From the NCBI GenBank assembly GCA_037132275.1, contig JBAXPK010000012.1:1-58578 (forward strand): a stretch of 58,578 bases of DNA, given 5' to 3'. Position 1 is the stretch's first letter, and the number at the start of each line of letters is the position of its first letter. Of this stretch, positions 36,304 to 45,223 are shown one piece after another. The notes beneath the pieces were generated by a model, which worked only from the letters and a program-made list of their open reading frames with translations, was not told where the DNA came from and did no database searches. The stretch is from JAABPW01 sp037132275 (GTDB lineage: Bacteria > Verrucomicrobiota > Kiritimatiellia > CAIKKV01 > CAITUY01). The position numbers and the translations under genes were made by a program.

Positions 36304-37416
36304 TCAGCGAGGGTTCGAAGGCGTCAGCGTTTTAGCGGTCGCACGCTCGCAAATTTCGATCAAACGATTGGCGAACGTCAGAGTCGTGGCATTTTTAAGC
36401 ACAGCCTCACGGGCATTCAACCCGAGTTGCTTTGCCCAATCCGGCGTATCCAAGACACGTTGTATGGCTGTTGCCAGATGAGACACACTGCCGGGTGGCG
36501 TTAAGACGAGCGTTTCGCCATCCCGCACCGTGGTTTGCGACCAGATGCCTTGGGTTTTTGAGAGTACCACCGGGCGGCCGCAGGCCATAGCCTGCAAGGT
36601 TACGCTTTGGCCAGAAGGTTGCACTGTTTCCACAAGGGGCACCACAACACAGGCGGCCCCACGGTACAGATCACGTAAGTGGGTGTCGCTGACTCCGTCG
36701 GCATAGGTGCCGTGAATATGCCGGACGTTGGCAGGCGAGGGCGAGGGTAGCGTATGTGATGTCACGAGGATGACCGTTGTCTTCAGGTGTTTGGCCGCCT
36801 CAATGAGTGTGGGATAATCGCGGCGTCCATCGTTGCCAACAGCCAATATATAACCGGACTCGGACGAAGGTCCGGGCGTCCAGAAGGTGGTGTCCACTCC
36901 AAACTGATTGACATGCACATGCCCTTGCGTGCCGGGGTACGCCGCCTGGATGGGGGCGACCTCGGATTCGCCGAATACCATGGATTGCATTCGTCGCATG
37001 AGGGCAACGGTGCTGAATCGTCGGACCGGGCTGATTCTGTGATTAAGAAGCCCGCACTGGATACCAACGATGGGGGGGCGCAATCGTCCCACGCTTCGCC
37101 AAACCGAAAGTGCGAAGGCGTGGGCGCCTGTTGTCCCAATCACCACATCGCACTCGCGCAATGCGGCGAGCAAATTGCCAGTGGCCTGCATGGTTCCACC
37201 GTCCAGTTTGATGGGGCCATGGCCTCGCAGGAAATTGAATGCGGCGCAAGGCCAGTGGGCCGGTGTGGACGAATTCGCCTCGAAATACCGGATGTCATAG
37301 CCCTGTGCTTCCAATTCCACCGCTCCGTAGAGGAACTCGCTGGGCGCATCCCCGCGCCGACAGGCATCGACCCGGCTGAGGCGACCTGGATTATAAACGA
37401 AACCGATTATCGACAC
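36304..37416 (-). CDS. GT4-family glycosyltransferase
   Basis: The 370-residue protein has VNQFGVDTTFWTPGPSSESGYILAVGNDGRRDYPTLIEAAKHL at the domain junction and AACVVVPLVETVQPSGQSVTLQAMACGRPVVLSKTQGIWS in the donor site. Glutamine (LQAMACG) replaces the second glutamate usually seen there, as in some known GT4 members. It overlaps the DUF5672 gene by ten bases. Confidence 0.82.
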   Translation of the reverse strand: MSIIGFVYNPGRLSRVDACRRGDAPSEFLYGAVELEAQGYDIRYFEANSSTPAHWPCAAFNFLRGHGPIKLDGGTMQATGNLLAALRECDVVIGTTGAHAFALSVWRSVGRLRPPIVGIQCGLLNHRISPVRRFSTVALMRRMQSMVFGESEVAPIQAAYPGTQGHVHVNQFGVDTTFWTPGPSSESGYILAVGNDGRRDYPTLIEAAKHLKTTVILVTSHTLPSPSPANVRHIHGTYADGVSDTHLRDLYRGAACVVVPLVETVQPSGQSVTLQAMACGRPVVLSKTQGIWSQTTVRDGETLVLTPPGSVSHLATAIQRVLDTPDWAKQLGLNAREAVLKNATTLTFANRLIEICERATAKTLTPSNPR

Positions 37417-38252
37417 GATCGTGATCCTTTTTTATGGCGCTCGCTCGGCCGTTCGCGCCTGACCATAGCCTGCACCTGCGCAAGGTCAAATGGATGTCCC
37501 GCCGCTACAAAATGTGGATGCCAGAATTCGGGGTTGCACCGCTCCCACGCATGGCACCCGAAGGGGAGCCGTTTTCCGGTTTGCTCAAACAGTGTAGACG
37601 GATTCGTTTCGAATGCAAACTCCATGGCCTCATTGACCTGGGGGACACGGTAACGCCACCACCAGCATTCGGGTACGGCGACACTCCAAAAGCCATCTTC
37701 GTTGCGGCCGCCCCATGCGCGCCGTGTTCTCCGCAGGACTGTCAGCGCCTGAATCATGGTGTCAACACGACGGAGGGAAAACCCGCCATTGCCCACACGG
37801 TGGTCCAGTGGCTTAAGAAAACGAAACAAACGGCTGCGGATCCAGAAGGGGAGCCCTTGGCGTGTTTCAACTTTGTTTGGCCAGTCTTCGCCAATCCAGG
37901 GGGCGCCAATATAGTCGTAGCCCCGCGCACACCACTCCGATAACTCGTCTTTGAACACAAACACATCAAGCTGGTGAATCAACATGTATCGAAAGGCAAT
38001 AAATCTTCGATAGAAATCCCGTGACAACAAGAGTGAGCTGTAGGCGGCGATGCCGGTAAAGAATGATGGCGCGAAGCGTTCCACGGGAAGTCGATCCAGA
38101 GGGGAAGGCAGTGCTAATCCCTCGGGGGCCACCACAACGATCGGATGGCGTTGAAGGACCTCGAGACACCTATCAACCGAAATGCGCTCCAACGGGGACA
38201 ATTCGGGTTTGTAAGCCACCAGTACCACCACGGCTTCGCGGCGGGCATTCAT
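37407..38252 (-). CDS. DUF5672-family protein
   Basis: The start at MNARREAVVVLVAYKPELSPLE (281 residues) makes an ATGA overlap with the upstream GT4 gene; a longer upstream frame is discounted. Conserved DUF5672 features are visible: FRYMLIHQLDVFVFKDEL, GYDYIGAPWIGEDWP and VGNGGFSLRRVDTM, then NEDGFWSV and the C-terminal FGCHAWERCNPEFW. The family is found in glycan clusters and its GT-A-like layout (Q-L-D-V-F in the DxD position) suggests a glycosyltransferase, but the activity is not established to my knowledge. Confidence 0.8.
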   Translation of the reverse strand: MNARREAVVVLVAYKPELSPLERISVDRCLEVLQRHPIVVVAPEGLALPSPLDRLPVERFAPSFFTGIAAYSSLLLSRDFYRRFIAFRYMLIHQLDVFVFKDELSEWCARGYDYIGAPWIGEDWPNKVETRQGLPFWIRSRLFRFLKPLDHRVGNGGFSLRRVDTMIQALTVLRRTRRAWGGRNEDGFWSVAVPECWWWRYRVPQVNEAMEFAFETNPSTLFEQTGKRLPFGCHAWERCNPEFWHPHFVAAGHPFDLAQVQAMVRRERPSERHKKGSRSCR

Positions 38253-39634
38253 AAGGGCCCCCGTTTCCGCCGCTCTATTGCGTTTTGGTAAATAATCTCC
38301 AGTCGTGCCACATGGGCTTCTACCGTTTGAAACTTTCTCCACCCTTCGCGGGCTCCCGCCGAAAGCGTTGCCAGACTGTCCGGGTTCCTGGCCAGAGAGG
38401 AGAGACGAGCCGCCAAGTCGCCAGGCTGACCCGGGTCGAAAAGCAGTCCATCGTGTCCTTGCGCGATATACTCCTTCATGGCGCCACAATTGCTGGCGAT
38501 GACCGGCAGGCCGCGCGACAACATTTCCGCGCCCACGAATCCGTATGCCTCACGCCAAATGGAGGGGACGACGCCGACATCCGCGTTCTGGCAGATGGCG
38601 TCAAGATCCCCGTCGCGGTAGGCGCCCAGATTATCAATCAACGGATGCACCATTGATGAGCAACCCCAAGCTTGCAAGCGAATGCCTTGTTCCCCTGATT
38701 TTAGTAACCAATCCAGTTCCTGTCGCAAAAGATCCAGCCCTTTAGGTCGGCGTTGGACATTCAAAACGAGCGCACGCAACGGGGTATTTCTGGTCCGGTC
38801 GCCACGCTCGCACGGTCGGGTGCGAATCGTATGGCGGGTCGGGTGTTCGACGGATACGTTATTTTTGCATCCACCGATTGCCTGGTACAAATTCGCGACG
38901 GTTTTTGAGACCGCTAGGATGCCATCAAGGCTCTGGAGCGAATGGTTGAACCGGTGTCGGCGTTCGATGTAATCGGATTGTTTCCGGGATGAACGTACCG
39001 TCGACCGCACAAGTCGACGCAGAAGAGGCCACCACGAATTGAATCCCCCTTTTCGGGGTAATAGGGTCGACAGAGCGGATGCCGCGCCGTAGATCTTGCG
39101 TTCGGCGCTTGAAACGCCCTCGCAACAACACCCTTTGCAAACCAGTTGCTCGTTCGACAGATTACACGCTGATCCATCGGCGAGCAGAAGCTTTATCGTG
39201 GGGCACAACCCGTAATAATCGTGCGCAGTCAGCAGAACGGGAATACTCCGGGCCTGGAAAACACGCACCGCTTCAATCGGAAAGCCAATCAACTCATGCA
39301 AATGTACCAGATCAGGCAGGTAATCTTCCAAGAAACGGCCCAGTTCGTTTTTCATTTCGGGTTCGGGAACGACTTGCTCAAGTGGGTCTAGAGTGCCGCG
39401 TCCGAAATCAGGGACGACCCTCAGATTATAGAGCGTCGTAAGGATCAGACCATCGGAACGCTGGCTGCTCTCCCGGCGGATGTTCCCCGGGTGGATATCC
39501 CGCCCCGTCGGATCCAGATAATGCACAATGTGACCTCGGGAGAGTAGGGCGCTAATGCATTCTTCCAGGTATAAGGGAACTCCTCCGGTGCGCTTGTCTA
39601 GAAGTCCGGCACTGATGAGAAGGATTTTCATCAT
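38249..39634 (-). CDS. GT4-family glycosyltransferase
   Basis: This is the longest GT4 here at 461 residues. It begins MKILLISAGLLDKRTGGVPLYLEECI. A cysteine-rich insert (CNLSNEQLVCKGCCCEGVS, about residues 165-185), seen in some O-antigen GT4 enzymes after a HDYYGLCP block, lies in the acceptor domain. The donor domain shows VGVVPSIWREAYGFVGAEMLSRGLPVIASNCGAMKEYI. Four-base overlaps occur at both ends. Confidence 0.86.
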   Translation of the reverse strand: MMKILLISAGLLDKRTGGVPLYLEECISALLSRGHIVHYLDPTGRDIHPGNIRRESSQRSDGLILTTLYNLRVVPDFGRGTLDPLEQVVPEPEMKNELGRFLEDYLPDLVHLHELIGFPIEAVRVFQARSIPVLLTAHDYYGLCPTIKLLLADGSACNLSNEQLVCKGCCCEGVSSAERKIYGAASALSTLLPRKGGFNSWWPLLRRLVRSTVRSSRKQSDYIERRHRFNHSLQSLDGILAVSKTVANLYQAIGGCKNNVSVEHPTRHTIRTRPCERGDRTRNTPLRALVLNVQRRPKGLDLLRQELDWLLKSGEQGIRLQAWGCSSMVHPLIDNLGAYRDGDLDAICQNADVGVVPSIWREAYGFVGAEMLSRGLPVIASNCGAMKEYIAQGHDGLLFDPGQPGDLAARLSSLARNPDSLATLSAGAREGWRKFQTVEAHVARLEIIYQNAIERRKRGPL

Positions 39635-40479
39635 GCTTTGACTGTCTTCCGTCGAGTCACCTTACAGATCAGCTTCTCGAAAAACCAATAGGTTACCATC
39701 GCGATGTTCATTGGTAAGTTTCGATTCCTGATATGTTCGATCCAGACTTCAAATTGCTTCAAGCGTCTGCACTCCGCCTCCAGCGATTGCATCCGTATGT
39801 AATCTTGATGGACGGCAGGGGGAAGCCATCGTTTCATGATAACGCTTTTTTCATGTGACGAAATATTGGATTGGGTCTCGCTGATACCCGCCCCTTCGTA
39901 ATGCACAACTTTAACAGGAACGTGTCGTGTCGAATGTCCTGCCAGTAATACCCGGATGGTGAAATCCCAGTCAGCAGCAATTCTGAAGGTTTCATCATAA
40001 TTTCCGAGATTGTCGAATAATTCCTTTTTGTAAAATATGGTCTGATGGCAGAGGCCTCTTCGGAAAAATCGGATTACAGTCAGTTCATCAGGCTGTAGAT
40101 CTGTTTGAAAGCAGTTTGCTGCATCCACACGCATGAAATCCCCATATAATAGCTCTTCGGTGTATTTTTCTCCGGCGAAAATGGTTTCCAGAACCACAGG
40201 GGAACAAAACTGGTCGCCGCTGTTTAAAAAATAAACATACTCGCCTTGAGCCAAATGAAGGCCTTTGTTCATGGCGTTATAGATTCCCGTGTCCGGCTCT
40301 GAAACCCAGCGCGTGATTTTGTCTGCATGAGTGTGAATCACGTCAAGGCTGCCATCCGTGCTGCCCCCGTCAATTATGATGAGCTCATAGTCCCGAAAGG
40401 TCTGGCTAAGGATGCTTTCCACCGTTTGTTTTAATCCAGCGGCATGGTTCAGGTTGACGGTGATGATGGAGAGTTTCAT
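39631..40479 (-). CDS. GT2-family glycosyltransferase
   Basis: The 282 residues from MKLSIITVNLNHAAGLKQTVESIL contain IDGGSTDGSLDVI, VSEPDTGIYNAMNKGLHLA and YFLNSGDQF. An in-frame ATG seven codons upstream (40500) overlaps the radical SAM gene stop and is a possible alternative start. No strong ribosome-binding site separates the two options. It is very similar in motif layout to the GT2 at 22728. Confidence 0.85.
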   Translation of the reverse strand: MKLSIITVNLNHAAGLKQTVESILSQTFRDYELIIIDGGSTDGSLDVIHTHADKITRWVSEPDTGIYNAMNKGLHLAQGEYVYFLNSGDQFCSPVVLETIFAGEKYTEELLYGDFMRVDAANCFQTDLQPDELTVIRFFRRGLCHQTIFYKKELFDNLGNYDETFRIAADWDFTIRVLLAGHSTRHVPVKVVHYEGAGISETQSNISSHEKSVIMKRWLPPAVHQDYIRMQSLEAECRRLKQFEVWIEHIRNRNLPMNIAMVTYWFFEKLICKVTRRKTVKA

Positions 40480-40489
40480 GGGAATGTTC

Positions 40490-42205
40490 TTATCGCTCAT
40501 GCAGGTTGTCGGGCTCCACAAAGGAACGTCGTTGCATACGGCCCTGATAAACTTTGCAGTTCAGGCAAGGAATATCATCCCTGTCTTTTCCCATACCCAT
40601 GAGCAGTTTTCGAGCTGCGGTCATCATTTCTCCCGTGAGACAGGCTTCAAGTCCCATTTCAAAAACGTTTCCGTAGTCTCCCCAGTGGTTGATGGAGCAT
40701 CCCAGCAGGCGTCCGTCGAAGTTAATCCGGGGATTGATCCAAAGCTGATGGCAGGAGTCTTCAATATACGACCGGCCGTATTTCTTTTCGTATTCGAGTC
40801 GGTCAGCCACCTTCAGGCTGGATTGAGACCGGATCAGATCCCTGTCGCGAACGGGTGAGAACGATTCATCGTACAGATCGTCCCACGACAGTTTGAGATC
40901 AAAGCGCATATTGAGTTCTCTCGCCTTGACCCGGGCGGTTTCGATCTCATGTTCATTGTGGCCAAAAACAACAAATTGCCACGCTAACTTTGGAAAAAGA
41001 CTCTGGTGGCGGATCTTGAAATCGTTGATTGTTTTGATGTTCGCGATGACCCGGTCATAATCACCATTCACCCGGTATTGGGAATAGGTCTCCTGGGAGG
41101 CGCCATCAATCGAACAGGATAAGCTTTGTGCGCGAAACCGAACCAATGCCTCCAAGACCTCCTCCGTGACGGTATTGAGATTGGCCCCATTATTGATGGT
41201 CAGAATGATATGCTGATGATGGGCGTGTTCCATAATGGAGACGAGATCGGGATTCAGGAACACCTCACCCCAGTTTGACAGTTCGATCTCGGATATCCAG
41301 GGATGATCCGCAACAAACTTTTTAAAATCAGCAAATGCTAAAAAACCGGCGTCAAATTTATTTCTTATCACGCCCAGGGATGTCGGGCAGGTTCGGCATT
41401 TCAATTGGCAGACCGTAGAGGCATCCAAGGTAACCCTGGACGGTTTGACGCTGTCACAGGCTTTAATCAGTCTCCCCGCTCGATTTGCAGCTAAAGCGTT
41501 ATTCAAATGTGACCGGTATGGGCGTTTGCATCCGAGAAGATAGAGAAGGTTGTTGGCGAGGACTCCTGGTCTGCCCCTGGCCGTGATCTTCTTCACCTGC
41601 CGCAGGAGTTCGAGTTTATGGCGGATGCCGATGGTCCAATTCGCATGGAACAGGTATGGTGAGAGGGGGATGTAGAGGCGCTCACCCATCTCCCATCGCT
41701 TGCGTTTAAACGTTGCAGGCCCGAAAAAACGGGTGGGCAGGAGACCGTGCCGGACCCCGTCCATGCCGAGGATAATTCGATTGAAAGCCAGCTGATCGCG
41801 ACGCTCAGATTGAACCGCCCTATAAACATCCTCCCACAGTCTTAAGGTTTGCCTTGTGGCTCTGATTGCAAAAAAACCTGTGCAATAGAGTCCCTCGGGA
41901 TCATCCATCAGGCATGCGATATCCCGCTCGCGCAGGGCTTGCAAGATAGCTCCCTTTGTTGAGGAAAAAAATTCAACATCCACATCCGAGTAAATAAAGC
42001 AGTCCCCCAGATTATCTTTGATCGTCTGGATAATGATCTGGCTCTTAAATTCTACGGCGCGAGACCAGTCAGCCTCCATATAACTGCCGTTACCCCCGAT
42101 ATTGGCTTCATGGATGCAAAGTTCATAATCATCTACAATGGATGGCAGGAACCAGCGATCCTTTAGATCGCGGTGGCTTGGGGTATAGGTGCTGATCAGT
42201 TTCAT
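40490..42205 (-). CDS. Glycosyltransferase-radical SAM/SPASM fusion
   Basis: This 571-residue two-domain protein is unusual. Residues 1-250 look like a nucleotide-diphospho-sugar transferase of the GT-A type: a SDVDVEFF acidic motif (73-80), MDDPEGLYCTGFFAIRAT, and PTRFFGPATFKRKRW. Residues 258-571 form a radical SAM domain with the iron-sulfur motif Cys266-x3-Cys270-x2-Cys273 and a SPASM-like C-terminus with further cysteines (Cys485, 503, 547, 550). Radical SAM/SPASM enzymes use S-adenosylmethionine to start radical chemistry on peptides, sugars or alcohols. A transferase coupled to radical modification of its own substrate is an attractive inference. The neighbours are glycan genes, and the frame is continuous, so the fusion is not a frameshift artefact visible in this sequence. 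Confidence 0.85.
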   Translation of the reverse strand: MKLISTYTPSHRDLKDRWFLPSIVDDYELCIHEANIGGNGSYMEADWSRAVEFKSQIIIQTIKDNLGDCFIYSDVDVEFFSSTKGAILQALRERDIACLMDDPEGLYCTGFFAIRATRQTLRLWEDVYRAVQSERRDQLAFNRIILGMDGVRHGLLPTRFFGPATFKRKRWEMGERLYIPLSPYLFHANWTIGIRHKLELLRQVKKITARGRPGVLANNLLYLLGCKRPYRSHLNNALAANRAGRLIKACDSVKPSRVTLDASTVCQLKCRTCPTSLGVIRNKFDAGFLAFADFKKFVADHPWISEIELSNWGEVFLNPDLVSIMEHAHHQHIILTINNGANLNTVTEEVLEALVRFRAQSLSCSIDGASQETYSQYRVNGDYDRVIANIKTINDFKIRHQSLFPKLAWQFVVFGHNEHEIETARVKARELNMRFDLKLSWDDLYDESFSPVRDRDLIRSQSSLKVADRLEYEKKYGRSYIEDSCHQLWINPRINFDGRLLGCSINHWGDYGNVFEMGLEACLTGEMMTAARKLLMGMGKDRDDIPCLNCKVYQGRMQRRSFVEPDNLHER

Positions 42206-42215
42206 GGGGGCGGGT

Positions 42216-43109
42216 TTAATAGAGCCATTGGCGCGCTTTATTCAAGCCGGCCAACCGCGTCCGGCATCCTGCCTTCGCCCAGGCTGCAATGGACAAAAAC
42301 GTCGTTCCTATAGGTCTGACGGCGGCCTTGAGCCCATGATATTCCATGACCAGATATCGGGCTGGTATTGAGCCCGGATTACGCATTCCATGGGGTTCAC
42401 CCGCAGCGTAATAGATAACTCCATGAGGTCCAATTCGACACCCCAGACTCTCGACTTCGCCTTCCAGCATGACAATAACGACATCATGTTCATCGTGATG
42501 GGAGCCATATCCGCCGCCGGGGGTGATGGTTGAGAGATGACTGTGAAGTTTGCTCAAATATCCAGTTGGCGCCTCAAAACAAACGGTCGATGAAAACCCG
42601 CCGCAGGTATTTTGTGAAAAAGCGGGAGGGCGGGTCACCCCCTGTAGGAATGCGAGGGGCGAGGCAGTAACTTGGCGCTGACCTGACCATTTCAGCATCA
42701 GGTAATTTGCTGGTGTTGGCCCTACGGCTTCAAGGCTGTGCGGGAAGTCGGCCGGATAATATACATATTCTCCCGCCTTCATTCGCCGGCGCTTGTTCTC
42801 TCCCAAAGTGGTGTCAGTCGGCAATATCAAGTCAACCTCGCCTGACAGGATGAGCATGAATTCCTCGTCATCATGCTGGTGCGGAGGATGAGGACATTTT
42901 TCGGGCATCAGGGAGGAAGCATGACAGGATAGATGCTTCAGGTTCCGTGTTTGGCCATGGAATATAGGGTATGGCTGCCATCCGATTTTTTCGTCGGCAG
43001 CAAGCGGAGTCACCAGCGGGAATACTTGGCTGGGCAGCAGAGTCTTTTGGTGCTTCCCCCCCCGCTTTTCTGGTTTGAAGATAGGCGTTGAGATCATGAC
43101 TTGAACCAT
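42216..43109 (-). CDS. Bicupin protein
   Basis: The 297-residue protein contains two cupin beta-barrels. The first (about 70-145) has HPPHQHDDEEFMLILSGEVDLIL and AGEYVYYPADFPHSLEAVG. The second (about 190-270) has GGGYGSHHDEHDVVIVMLEGEVESLG and YYAAGEPHGMRN. Both retain the His/Glu pattern that binds a metal ion. Cupins in glycan loci act as sugar isomerases, epimerases or regulators. This one does not match RmlC-type dTDP-sugar epimerases, so the role is open. Its ATG overlaps the upstream GT2 stop by one base. Confidence 0.82.
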   Translation of the reverse strand: MVQVMISTPIFKPEKRGGKHQKTLLPSQVFPLVTPLAADEKIGWQPYPIFHGQTRNLKHLSCHASSLMPEKCPHPPHQHDDEEFMLILSGEVDLILPTDTTLGENKRRRMKAGEYVYYPADFPHSLEAVGPTPANYLMLKWSGQRQVTASPLAFLQGVTRPPAFSQNTCGGFSSTVCFEAPTGYLSKLHSHLSTITPGGGYGSHHDEHDVVIVMLEGEVESLGCRIGPHGVIYYAAGEPHGMRNPGSIPARYLVMEYHGLKAAVRPIGTTFLSIAAWAKAGCRTRLAGLNKARQWLY

Positions 43110-44023
43110 CAGATGATGTAATCCGTGCGTTTGAACCAGCGTTGTTCAGAAGCGCTCCACCGGATATTCGTGGCAGGCTGGATGAATTCCAGGGAGGGAA
43201 GGATGTTCAGGGGCCAATGGGCAGGCATACCCGAACGTCGGATCCATGCATCAAGCCCCTGGGAATGACGTCCCCCCGCCTTGATAAAAATCTGCTCCGC
43301 CTCCTCAAAGTAGGCGTTTCGTTGTAAAAGGGAACGCTGGTTGCCATGGAACCTGAATCCTCCCAATAGGGATTGAATGCCAACCAGGGACGTCTTCATA
43401 AAAAAGCGGGACCACAATTCAAAGTCGGCGGCCAACCTATAGGTAGTGTCCAGGCGGCTTCCTGCAGATTCCCAGAGTGGGCGAGTCCAGAATGTAGATT
43501 CCTGTTGAATGCAATGCCGACAGAAATAACGCGAATCGGCCATGTAGTAACCCCTGAGGAAAAACTTCTTGGCGAACCCTGGTTTGAGGTTGACCTCAAT
43601 GGGTGCGCCGACGACATTCCAGTTTGTTGGGAGAAGACTGGTGATCCAGGAAACATCCGGGAACAGAGAGAAAACGTCCGCAGCAATCCTGAAGGTCCAA
43701 GGGAAATACATATCGTCCGCATTGATCCAGGCCATGATATGGCCTGTGGATCTGGCGAAACCCTTGTTGATGGCCTCGTACTGCCCCTGATCAGGCTCGC
43801 TGCACCAATAGGTCAACCGGTCGGAGTATTTTCGAATGATATCCACCGATCCATCGGTGCTACCCCCGTCGATGATGATGTATTCGAGGTTCGGGTAATT
43901 TTGATCCAAAACGGAGCGTATGGTTTGCTCTATAAACGCGGCTTGGTTGAATGATGGCGTTACAATGCTGATTCGCGGCAATATTGCTGGGATACCGGGA
44001 GTTGGAGAAGCGGCCGTTGTCAT
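43109..44023 (-). CDS. GT2-family glycosyltransferase
   Basis: The start at MTTAASPTPGIPAILPRIS (304 residues) gives an ATGA overlap with the upstream GT4. The motifs are RISIVTPSFNQAAFIEQTIRSV, IDGGSTDGSVDIIRKYSDRL, SEPDQGQYEAINKGFA and AWINADDMYFP. The DQGQYEAINKG wording is typical of WcaA-like transferases. The C-terminus is soluble. Confidence 0.87.
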   Translation of the reverse strand: MTTAASPTPGIPAILPRISIVTPSFNQAAFIEQTIRSVLDQNYPNLEYIIIDGGSTDGSVDIIRKYSDRLTYWCSEPDQGQYEAINKGFARSTGHIMAWINADDMYFPWTFRIAADVFSLFPDVSWITSLLPTNWNVVGAPIEVNLKPGFAKKFFLRGYYMADSRYFCRHCIQQESTFWTRPLWESAGSRLDTTYRLAADFELWSRFFMKTSLVGIQSLLGGFRFHGNQRSLLQRNAYFEEAEQIFIKAGGRHSQGLDAWIRRSGMPAHWPLNILPSLEFIQPATNIRWSASEQRWFKRTDYII

Positions 44024-45063
44024 GGTAAAATGCTCTTGTAGGCACTCAAATGTACTTGAGCCGCCGCTTCCCAGGTATATTGTCTTAAAACCTCTTCGCG
44101 CCATGATGGATGGACGAATACCTCGCTTTTCATGGCATGCCCCCAGGCTTCAATATCAGTCGCCTCGACAAATGAGGCTCGCCCCCCTGCAATTTCCCGA
44201 TATACTGGAATGTCAGACAGGATCAACCCCGTTCCGCACGCCAAGGCCTCTATCACGGGTATTCCGAACCCTTCCATCAGCGAGGCATGTATTATTGCAT
44301 CCGCACCTGCGTATGCTTGTCTCAGGGTCGCATCATCAACAGCGGGATAGAAGTGGACGCGGTCCAGCAATCGGGCTGAAATGATAAAATCCAGTTCTTC
44401 CGTCGTTAGCGAATGCCCCCCTCCTAAAATCAACAGATGGCGATCCGTATTTTGTGCCGCCAAACCAAAAGCACGCAAAAGCGTCCAGAAGTTCTTGTAG
44501 TTCTTCCGGCTTCCCACATGAACTAGATAGGGTGCACCTCCCGTATGTACCCGGCGGAACTCCTTTATTTCTTCGGCACAAGGTGGAGGAAGAGAAAAAG
44601 GAAAGGCCACCGCCGGATAAGCGACAAAAATCCGTGAGGGATCAATCCCCGCTAGTTTTAACGTCAGCTCGCGCGATGATTGTGAAATCGTGATGACAAC
44701 TGATGCGCCTCGAATCGCATACAGCTGATGATCTACGAAACCGCCCTCGTTGGGTCGCAACAAGGGGAAGGAGGCATCGATGTAGTCATATACCGTAACC
44801 ACCGAAGGGCCATTCATTCTAGGCCAATGTGAGTAGTAGCTGGTATGAAAAATATCCGCGCGCGCTACCGCTAGCGATGCCGACAAGCTCCCTGCGGTTA
44901 GGCATGGCAGCCCGGCCGGGCGAGCAACTCCTTTGGGAAGGATCAAATCAAGGCGGATAGAAACATTCATCCGCGAAATGGCCGCCAGCACCTCGGTCCA
45001 ATACCGTGTGATGCCCCCATTGGGATTCCGCCCATAAATAACGCCATCCAGTACTATCCGCAT
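44020..45063 (-). CDS. GT4-family glycosyltransferase
   Basis: The 347-residue enzyme has MRIVLDGVIYGRNPNGGITRYWTEVL, PYLVHVGSRKNYKNFWTLLRAFGLA and AIIHASLMEGFGIPVIEALACGTGLILSDIPVYREI, the mannosyltransferase-like GT4 subgroup found in O-antigen clusters. A GGAGG site lies five bases before the ATG. The 160-base gap upstream makes this a candidate transcript start within the locus. Confidence 0.9.
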   Translation of the reverse strand: MRIVLDGVIYGRNPNGGITRYWTEVLAAISRMNVSIRLDLILPKGVARPAGLPCLTAGSLSASLAVARADIFHTSYYSHWPRMNGPSVVTVYDYIDASFPLLRPNEGGFVDHQLYAIRGASVVITISQSSRELTLKLAGIDPSRIFVAYPAVAFPFSLPPPCAEEIKEFRRVHTGGAPYLVHVGSRKNYKNFWTLLRAFGLAAQNTDRHLLILGGGHSLTTEELDFIISARLLDRVHFYPAVDDATLRQAYAGADAIIHASLMEGFGIPVIEALACGTGLILSDIPVYREIAGGRASFVEATDIEAWGHAMKSEVFVHPSWREEVLRQYTWEAAAQVHLSAYKSILP

Positions 45064-45223
45064 CAGTCCCTCCCTTTAACGCCTTTGAATGTGAACAATC
45101 TTCCGGGTGTTCGGTCTCGCCCGGAAAGCATCAGGCGAAAATTGTAACTTATTTTAGGGCAAGTAGAAGCACTGCCAACTCCGGTATTCCGAATTATAAT
45201 GTTCCCGTTTGCGAAAGTCCGGA
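45064..45223 (-). other. 160-base intergenic region before a GT4 gene
   Basis: Apart from the ribosome-binding site of the GT4 gene I see only a weak hairpin (TCCGGG at 45102-45107 with CCCGGA at 45120-45125, 12-base loop). No convincing promoter or terminator could be assigned. Confidence 0.3.

Noticed and set aside
38253..38489. 79-residue N-terminal extension of the DUF5672 gene
   Set aside because: It overlaps the coding end of the upstream GT4; MNARREAVVV with an ATGA overlap is the better start.
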